DNA of 10,768 bases from Pseudomonadota bacterium. Lineage in GTDB: Bacteria > Desulfobacterota > Desulfarculia > Desulfarculales > JAHJDS01. The stretch is taken from assembly GCA_018812395.1 (NCBI GenBank), contig JAHJDS010000305.1, positions 1-10,768 of the forward strand, in the 5' to 3' direction. Every line of letters starts with the position of its first letter. The first letter of the stretch is position 1. A program made the position numbers and the translations under genes. The notes under the pieces are model-generated. The model searched no databases. It had not been told where the DNA came from and was given only the letters and a program-made list of their open reading frames with translations. Positions 5,925 to 10,768 of this stretch are shown piece after piece.

Positions 5925-5943
5925 GCACCTGGAGCGAGGTTTC

Positions 5944-7839
5944 ATGCCTAGATATTTGTGCATCCACGGCCACTTTTACCAGCCGCCACGGGACAATCCC
6001 TGGACCGGCCGGATACCCCGTCAGCCCTCGGCCGCGCCCTTTCACGATTGGAACGAACGGGTCTGGCGCGAGGCCTACGGCCCCAATTCCCGGGCCAGGC
6101 TGACCGACCTCAAGGGCCGCATCCTGGGCATCCAGAACAATTACGCCCTGATGAGCTTCAACTTCGGCCCGACGCTGCTCTCCTGGATCGAGGAGCGTCA
6201 CCCCCGGACCTATCAGGCCGTCACCCGGGCCGATCTCCTGGGGCAGAAACGATTCGGCGTGGGAAACGCCCTGGCCCAGGCCTACGGCCACCAGATCATG
6301 CCCCTGGCCAACGACCACGACCGGGTCACCCAGGTCCGGTGGGGCCTCCGGGACTTCGAGGCCCGGTTCGGCCGGGCGGCCGGCGGAATGTGGCTCCCGG
6401 AAACGGCCGCCGACCGGCCCACTCTCGAGGTCCTGGCCGACCACGGTCTGCGGTTCGTCATCCTCTCCCCCTATCAGGCTCGGCGCGTCCGCCCCCTGTC
6501 CGGGGGCCGGTGGCAGGACGTCGCCAACGGCGGGGTGGACACCCGGCGGGCCTACCGCTGCCTCTTGAAAGGCGGCCGCCACCTCGACGTCCTGTTCTAC
6601 CAGGCCTCCCTGTCCCAGGGCGTGGCCTTCGAGGACCTGCTCCAGAGCGGCGAGCGGTTCGTGGCCCGCATCAAGGCCGCCTTCGACGAGACCAACGACC
6701 GGCCGCAACTGGTCCTCATCGCCACCGACGGCGAGTCCTTCGGCCACCACCACAAGTTCGGGGACATGGCCCTGGCCTACGTCCTCAACCAATTCCAGCG
6801 GAGCCGGGACATCCGTCTGAGTGTGCCCGAATTGTTTCTGGCCGAGCACCCGCCCCAGGACGAGGTGGACGTCGTCGAGCCGTCGTCGTGGAGCTGCCCC
6901 CACGGCGTCGGCCGCTGGGAGGGGGACTGCGGCTGCAACCTGAACGACCATCCGGGCTGGAACCAAGAATGGCGCCGCCCGTTGCGTCAAGGCCTGAATC
7001 GCCTCCGGGACCATCTGATTCGAATTTACGAGGACCTGGGGCGACGGTACTTCGACGACGTCTGGGCGGCCCGCAACGATTACCTCGAACTGGTGATCGA
7101 TCCCAGCGCCCGGGTCAGGCGGGAGTTCTTCACCCGCCACGGCCGGGATAATTTGACGGCCAGCGAGGAGAAGGCCGCCCTGGCGGTGTTGGAGATGCAG
7201 CACCGGGCCATGGAAATGTTCACCTCCTGCGGCTGGTTCTTCGACGACATCACCGGCCTCGAGGCCGAACAGGTGCTGCGCTACGCCTACCGGGCCATTG
7301 AAATAGCCCGGGACACGGGCGTCCACGGCCTGACCCGGGAACTGCTGCGCGACCTGACCCCGGCCCAGGCCAACGACCCGCCCGGGACCACCGGCGCCGA
7401 CGTGTTGCGTAAAATCATCGGCGCCCGGATGACCGAACAGATCATCGGCCTGCTGCAAGCGGAAGTCGGGGTCTCGGAGCCGTCAATGCTCGGGTTCTTC
7501 ATCCGCCGCTACCGGGCCTTCAAGCTGGACCTGGACCGGCCCGAACTGGCCCGGGCCTTTACCCGGCGCATCCTGGACCAGTTCGACCTCCCCGCGGACC
7601 GCGTCGGGGCGCCGGAGATCCTGGAAATAACAATCCTGCTCGACGCGGCCCGGAGATTCAAGCTCGGCCTGGACCCCTGGCCGCTCCAAAACGCCTTCAG
7701 CCGGATGCTGCCTCGGATGAAAGACATCGGTCTCAAACCGGATAAGAAGGGAATTTCCATCCTGACCACCCTGGCCCGGAAACTCAATTTCCACCCCAAT
7801 TACGCCAAGACCATCTTGGTCGGCGGAGGTGACTGTTGA
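5944..7839 (+). CDS. GH57 family glycoside hydrolase (COG1449 alpha-amylase/alpha-mannosidase type, DUF3536-like C-terminus)
   Basis: 631 residues. The N-terminal GH57 (beta/alpha)7 barrel starts at residue 1 with RYLCIHGHFYQPPRDNPW, which holds the HxHxYQP signature. Next come FNFGPTLLSW (72-81) and GMWLPETAAD (148-157), whose E153 is the expected nucleophile, and IATDGESFGHHHKFGD (259-274), whose D262 is the expected acid/base. A cysteine-rich SWSCPHGVGRWEGDCGC segment and a long helical C-terminal region follow, as in DUF3536 proteins, though many of those are longer. GH57 retaining enzymes act on alpha-glucans (amylase, glucanotransferase, branching, amylopullulanase); the exact activity of this subgroup is not settled, so substrate and reaction remain open. 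No signal peptide is seen, so it is cytosolic. The ATG at 5944 follows GGAGCGAGG. It is divergent from glgA and translationally coupled to the next GH57 gene, so a role in glycogen remodelling is inferred. Confidence 0.92.
   Translation: MPRYLCIHGHFYQPPRDNPWTGRIPRQPSAAPFHDWNERVWREAYGPNSRARLTDLKGRILGIQNNYALMSFNFGPTLLSWIEERHPRTYQAVTRADLLGQKRFGVGNALAQAYGHQIMPLANDHDRVTQVRWGLRDFEARFGRAAGGMWLPETAADRPTLEVLADHGLRFVILSPYQARRVRPLSGGRWQDVANGGVDTRRAYRCLLKGGRHLDVLFYQASLSQGVAFEDLLQSGERFVARIKAAFDETNDRPQLVLIATDGESFGHHHKFGDMALAYVLNQFQRSRDIRLSVPELFLAEHPPQDEVDVVEPSSWSCPHGVGRWEGDCGCNLNDHPGWNQEWRRPLRQGLNRLRDHLIRIYEDLGRRYFDDVWAARNDYLELVIDPSARVRREFFTRHGRDNLTASEEKAALAVLEMQHRAMEMFTSCGWFFDDITGLEAEQVLRYAYRAIEIARDTGVHGLTRELLRDLTPAQANDPPGTTGADVLRKIIGARMTEQIIGLLQAEVGVSEPSMLGFFIRRYRAFKLDLDRPELARAFTRRILDQFDLPADRVGAPEILEITILLDAARRFKLGLDPWPLQNAFSRMLPRMKDIGLKPDKKGISILTTLARKLNFHPNYAKTILVGGGDC
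7825..7830 (+). promoter_or_regulatory. Ribosome binding site fixing the TTG start of the second GH57 gene
   Basis: A full GGAGGT lies inside the last codons of the upstream gene, 5 bases before the TTG at 7836-7838. The TTG overlaps the upstream stop as TTGA. The perfect site compensates for the rare start codon. Confidence 0.8.
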
Positions 7840-9941
7840 GCGCCGTCAGCCTGGTCATGGCCCTCCATCTCCATCAGCCGGTCGGCAATTTCGACCACGT
7901 CTTTCGGACCGCCGTCGAGACCTGCTACCGGCCCCTGATCGAGCACTTCGACGCCCAGCCCGGGATCTCCTTCGGCCTGCACCTGAGCGGGCCCCTGTTG
8001 GACTGGCTCGAGAACGGGCACCCGGCCACCCTGGAACTGATCGGCCGGATGATCGAACGCGGCCAGGTCGAGATCATGAGCGGCGGCCTGTACGAGCCCC
8101 TGCTGGCCTCGATTCCGCCTGGGGACGCCCAGGGACAGCTCGAGGCCATGAACCGCCGCCTGGCCGACCTGTTCGGACAACGGCCGCGGGGCTTCTGGCT
8201 CACCGAACGGGTGTGGTCGCCGGAGCTGCCGGCCGTGGTCGCCCCGGCGGGCCTGACCTACACCTTTGTCGACGACACCCATTTCCTCTACGCCGGGCTG
8301 TCCCCGGCGGAAACGAACCAATACCGGATCACGGAAAAGCACGGCCATCGACTGGCCCTGCTGCCCACCTCCAAACACCTGCGGTATCTGATCCCCTTTC
8401 GGCCCGTCGACGAGGTGATCGAGCACCTCCTGGAAATGGCCGACCTGCCCGGCGCCACGGCCGCCTTTTACGGCGACGACGGCGAAAAGTTCGGCCTGTG
8501 GCCCAAGACCCATGATTGGGTTTTTCGGCAGAAATGGCTCCAAAAATTTCTGGACGCCCTGGACGAGCACCGCGACCGGATCGTCACCATGACGCCCGGG
8601 GAGTACCTGGAGGCCGAGGCGCCGGCCGGCCGCGTTTACGTGCCCTCGGCCTCCTACGCCGAAATGGCCGAGTGGGCCCTGCCTGTGGCGGCGGCCCGGC
8701 ACTTCGAGGACGTCCGGACCATCCTCGAGCAAGAAGATCGCCTGGACGATTGGCGGCCGTTCATCCGCGGCGGCGTCTGGGACAACTTCCTGGTGAAATA
8801 CCCGGAAGCCAACCTGATGCACAAGAAGATGCTGCGCCTTTCGCGTCTGGTGCGTCAGACCGGCGTTGATCCGATGGACCTCTATCAGGCCCAGTGCAAC
8901 TGCGCCTACTGGCACGGCCTGTTCGGCGGACTCTACCTGCCTCATCTCCGCCACGCCGTCCACGCCCATCTCATCTCCGGGCACAAAAAGGCCCAGGCGG
9001 CGCAACACGGGACCAAGCCCTGGCGGGCCGTGGCCCAGGAAGACCTGACCGCCGACGGCCATCGGGAAGTAATCGCCGAAAACCCGCACCTGGGGCTGGT
9101 CTTCAGCCCGCGCCAGGGGGGCAGCCTGATCCAGTGGGACGCCCGGGACGAAAATTTCTGCCTGACCAACACCCTCGGTCGGCGGCCGGAGGCCTATCAC
9201 CGCCACTTAAAGGAACCGGCCGGCGCCCCGCCGGAGGACCAGGCCGAGGGCGTCGCCTCGGCCCACGACCTTCTGGCGGTCAAGGAGGAGAGGCTGGCCG
9301 ACCAGTTGGTCTACGACCGCTATCCCCGGCACTCGTTCATGGACCACTTCCTGGCGCCGGACCTGACCCCGGAGGCATTCGTGGCGGGCGCCTTCCGTCA
9401 GCGGGGCGACTTCGTCGGCCGGGCCTACGAGACCCAGGTGGAGGAACAGGAAGAGGTGACCGCCATCCGACTCTCGCGCCGGGGACTGGTCGTCTGCGGC
9501 GAGGCCGGCGCCGACACCGAGCTGACCAAGACCTTTTGGCTGGGCCACGGCCCGACGCTCAAGGTCGACTACCTGGTCCAGGGCCCGACCGGGGTCAACC
9601 TGGGAGTTGAATTCAACCTGACCCTGCTCTCGGACCAGGGGCCGGACCGGTTCCTGCAAACAGGCGGGACCGGCGGGACGCGCCTGGCCCTGGACCGGCC
9701 GGGAACGGCCCGGCGGGTCCGGGCCTTCAGCCTGGTCAGCCGAGGCGATGGTTTTAAGGTCATGTTCGACCTCCAGCCGGCGGTGGACCTGTGGCTCTTC
9801 CCGATCGAGACGGTGTCCATGTCCGAGTCGGGGCTCGAGCGGATCCACCAGGGCCTGGCCCTGGTCCTTATCAAGGACGTGCCGCCCAAGGGAACGCTCC
9901 GCCTGTCGATGAACCTGGAAGTGGTAAGGATAACGCCGTAA
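7836..9941 (+). CDS. GH57 4-alpha-glucanotransferase-like enzyme
   Basis: 701 residues, similar in length to Thermococcus litoralis 4-alpha-glucanotransferase (about 660). That enzyme cuts an alpha-1,4-glucan and moves the piece to another glucan acceptor. The barrel begins with LVMALHLHQPVGNFD (6-20). FWLTERVWSPELP (120-132) holds E124, matching the known nucleophile E123, and FYGDDGEKFGLWP (211-223) holds D214/D215, matching the acid D214. A helical bundle domain (about 290-390) and a C-terminal beta-sandwich (about 400-700) resemble DUF1925 and DUF1926 of this subfamily. All catalytic residues are present and no signal peptide is seen. It overlaps the upstream GH57 gene by 4 bases (TTGA), and the LarA-like gene begins one codon after its TAA. 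Alpha-amylase activity is an alternative; the family placement is firm, the exact reaction less so. Confidence 0.92.
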   Translation: MSAVSLVMALHLHQPVGNFDHVFRTAVETCYRPLIEHFDAQPGISFGLHLSGPLLDWLENGHPATLELIGRMIERGQVEIMSGGLYEPLLASIPPGDAQGQLEAMNRRLADLFGQRPRGFWLTERVWSPELPAVVAPAGLTYTFVDDTHFLYAGLSPAETNQYRITEKHGHRLALLPTSKHLRYLIPFRPVDEVIEHLLEMADLPGATAAFYGDDGEKFGLWPKTHDWVFRQKWLQKFLDALDEHRDRIVTMTPGEYLEAEAPAGRVYVPSASYAEMAEWALPVAAARHFEDVRTILEQEDRLDDWRPFIRGGVWDNFLVKYPEANLMHKKMLRLSRLVRQTGVDPMDLYQAQCNCAYWHGLFGGLYLPHLRHAVHAHLISGHKKAQAAQHGTKPWRAVAQEDLTADGHREVIAENPHLGLVFSPRQGGSLIQWDARDENFCLTNTLGRRPEAYHRHLKEPAGAPPEDQAEGVASAHDLLAVKEERLADQLVYDRYPRHSFMDHFLAPDLTPEAFVAGAFRQRGDFVGRAYETQVEEQEEVTAIRLSRRGLVVCGEAGADTELTKTFWLGHGPTLKVDYLVQGPTGVNLGVEFNLTLLSDQGPDRFLQTGGTGGTRLALDRPGTARRVRAFSLVSRGDGFKVMFDLQPAVDLWLFPIETVSMSESGLERIHQGLALVLIKDVPPKGTLRLSMNLEVVRITP

Positions 9942-9944
9942 GTC

Positions 9945-10768
9945 ATGGATTGGTTGGCCACCGATGCGCGCTGGCCGCTGATGGGCCTGGCCCGACAGTC
10001 CCTGGACGCGACCGGCGTCGGCGACCTCGAGGCCGCCCTCCGGGGGGAACTGGCCATTCTCGACGCCCAAAGGAGGCTGTCCCCGGGCTCGACGGTGGCC
10101 GTGGCCGTGGGCAGCCGCCGGATCGACCAGGGGGCGGCCATTGTTCGGACCGTCGTCCAAACGCTCCGGGAGTGGGGCCTGGATCCCTTCCTCGTCCCGG
10201 CCATGGGCAGCCACGGCGGGGCCTTCGCCGAGGGTCAGCGGAAGACCCTGGCCCGGCTGGGCATCACCGAGGAGTCCGTCGGCGCGCCGATCAAGGCCTC
10301 GTTGGAGGTGGCCGCCCTGGGCGCTTTGGCCGACGGGACGCCGGTGGTCATGGGCCTCACCGCCGCCCAGGCCGACGCCGTCCTGATCGTCAACCGCGTC
10401 AAATCCCATACCAAGTTCTTCGGGCGCATCGAGTCGGGCCTGCTCAAGATGACGGCCATCGGCCTGGGCCAACGCCAGGGGGCGGCCCGCCTGCACGCCG
10501 CGGCCGTGGACCTCGGTCTGGAAGACGTCATCCGCGCCGCGGCCCGGGTGATCATCGACTCGGGGCGGATCTGGGGGGGCCTGGGCGTGGTCGAGAACGG
10601 GCAAGGCCGGGTGGCCCTGGTCAAGGGCCTGGCCGCGGCCGAGATCGAGCCGGAGGAGGAAAAACTCCTGGAGCGGGCCAAGGCCATGGCCCCCAGGATA
10701 CCGTTCGACAAGATCGACCTGCTGATCGTGGACCGGATCGGCAAGGACATCTCCGGCATCGGCATGGA
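9945..10768 (+). CDS. LarA-family (nickel-dependent racemase-like, DUF2088-type) protein, 3' end outside window
   Basis: 274 codons are visible. LarA enzymes racemise or epimerise 2-hydroxyacids using a nickel-pincer nucleotide bound to a lysine. Family signatures here are VPAMGSHGG (84-92), NRVKSHTKFFG (150-160), then RIESGLLKMTAIGLG (161-175) and ARLH (181-184). H90, H155, K168 and H184 fit the roles recalled for L. plantarum LarA: H108 and H174 (proton transfer), K184 (cofactor anchor) and H200 (nickel ligand). The spacings are 65 against 66 residues for the first His pair and 16 against 16 from Lys to the last His, but the His-to-Lys gap is 13 against 10. R58 may match R73. The substrate is unknown and need not be lactate. 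The ATG sits one codon after the previous stop in the same frame, with only a distant AAGGA upstream, so coupling to the GH57 gene is likely. LarE, needed for the cofactor, is encoded at 3494-4288. Confidence 0.8.
   Translation, partial: MDWLATDARWPLMGLARQSLDATGVGDLEAALRGELAILDAQRRLSPGSTVAVAVGSRRIDQGAAIVRTVVQTLREWGLDPFLVPAMGSHGGAFAEGQRKTLARLGITEESVGAPIKASLEVAALGALADGTPVVMGLTAAQADAVLIVNRVKSHTKFFGRIESGLLKMTAIGLGQRQGAARLHAAAVDLGLEDVIRAAARVIIDSGRIWGGLGVVENGQGRVALVKGLAAAEIEPEEEKLLERAKAMAPRIPFDKIDLLIVDRIGKDISGIGM

Noticed and set aside
4263..5951. Plus-strand open frame of 562 codons antisense to glgA
   Set aside because: Composition is Gly/Arg/Gln/His-rich and non-protein-like, and the opposite strand is a clear GT5 glycogen synthase.
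5826..5963. N-terminal extension of the glgA frame
   Set aside because: It crosses the promoter and divergent start region. GT5 proteins begin a few residues before the (K/Q)TGGL loop, as the ATG at 5822 gives.
5911..7458. Long open frame (515 codons) on the minus strand antisense to the first GH57 gene
   Set aside because: The translation is Val/Gly/Pro/Ala-rich with no recognisable motif. It mirrors the codon bias of the GC-rich sense gene, which has full GH57 signatures.
7800..10604. Two consecutive long minus-strand open frames antisense to the glucanotransferase and LarA-like genes
   Set aside because: Low-complexity translations with no family signatures. The plus-strand proteins carry complete catalytic motifs, so these are GC-driven shadows.

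Overview
This is a GC-rich (about two-thirds G+C by eye), gene-dense bacterial chromosome segment. It contains no mobile elements, CRISPR arrays or RNA genes that I can see. Gene content and protein style point to an anaerobic deltaproteobacterium (Desulfobacterota, sulfate-reducer-like). The clues are glycogen synthase flanked by two GH57 enzymes, a nickel-pincer cofactor gene (larE) and a lactate-racemase-family gene, and a RimK-like ATP-grasp beside a GlmU-type beta-helix acyltransferase. The taxonomic call is inference from gene content only.

Layout. Positions 1-3315 are all on the minus strand. Read 5' to 3', they run: a TPR protein (2587-3315), a one-TM-helix protein (2025-2582), a stand-alone GlmU-like hexapeptide acyltransferase (1117-1938), an ATP-grasp ligase-like protein (344-1120), then, after a 73-base gap, the 5' part of a PAS-domain gene running off the window (1-270). 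The first four are tightly packed (gaps of 4 and 86 bases and a 4-base overlap) and look like one operon of unknown function. A divergent 178-base region (3316-3493) with a clear minus-strand terminator hairpin separates this operon from larE on the plus strand (3494-4288). larE converges on glgA (4323-5822, minus) with only 34 bases between the stop codons.

glgA is divergent from a plus-strand run: a GH57 amylase/mannosidase-like protein with a DUF3536-type C-terminus (5944-7839), a GH57 4-alpha-glucanotransferase-like protein that starts on a TTG inside the previous stop (7836-9941), and a LarA-family (nickel-dependent racemase-like) gene starting one codon after that stop and cut by the window end (9945-10768).

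How they may work together. GlgA makes alpha-1,4-glucan, and the two GH57 proteins presumably remodel or degrade it, so 4323-9941 is a glycogen (storage polysaccharide) module with divergent control from the 121-base intergenic region. LarE makes the thiolated intermediate of the nickel-pincer nucleotide, and the LarA-like protein at the far end is a plausible user of that cofactor, although LarB and LarC are not in the window. Most of the region is recognisable. The points most worth a second look are the uncharacterised four-gene operon, the Lys-to-Gln change in the GlgA substrate loop, and the LarE/LarA-like pair.
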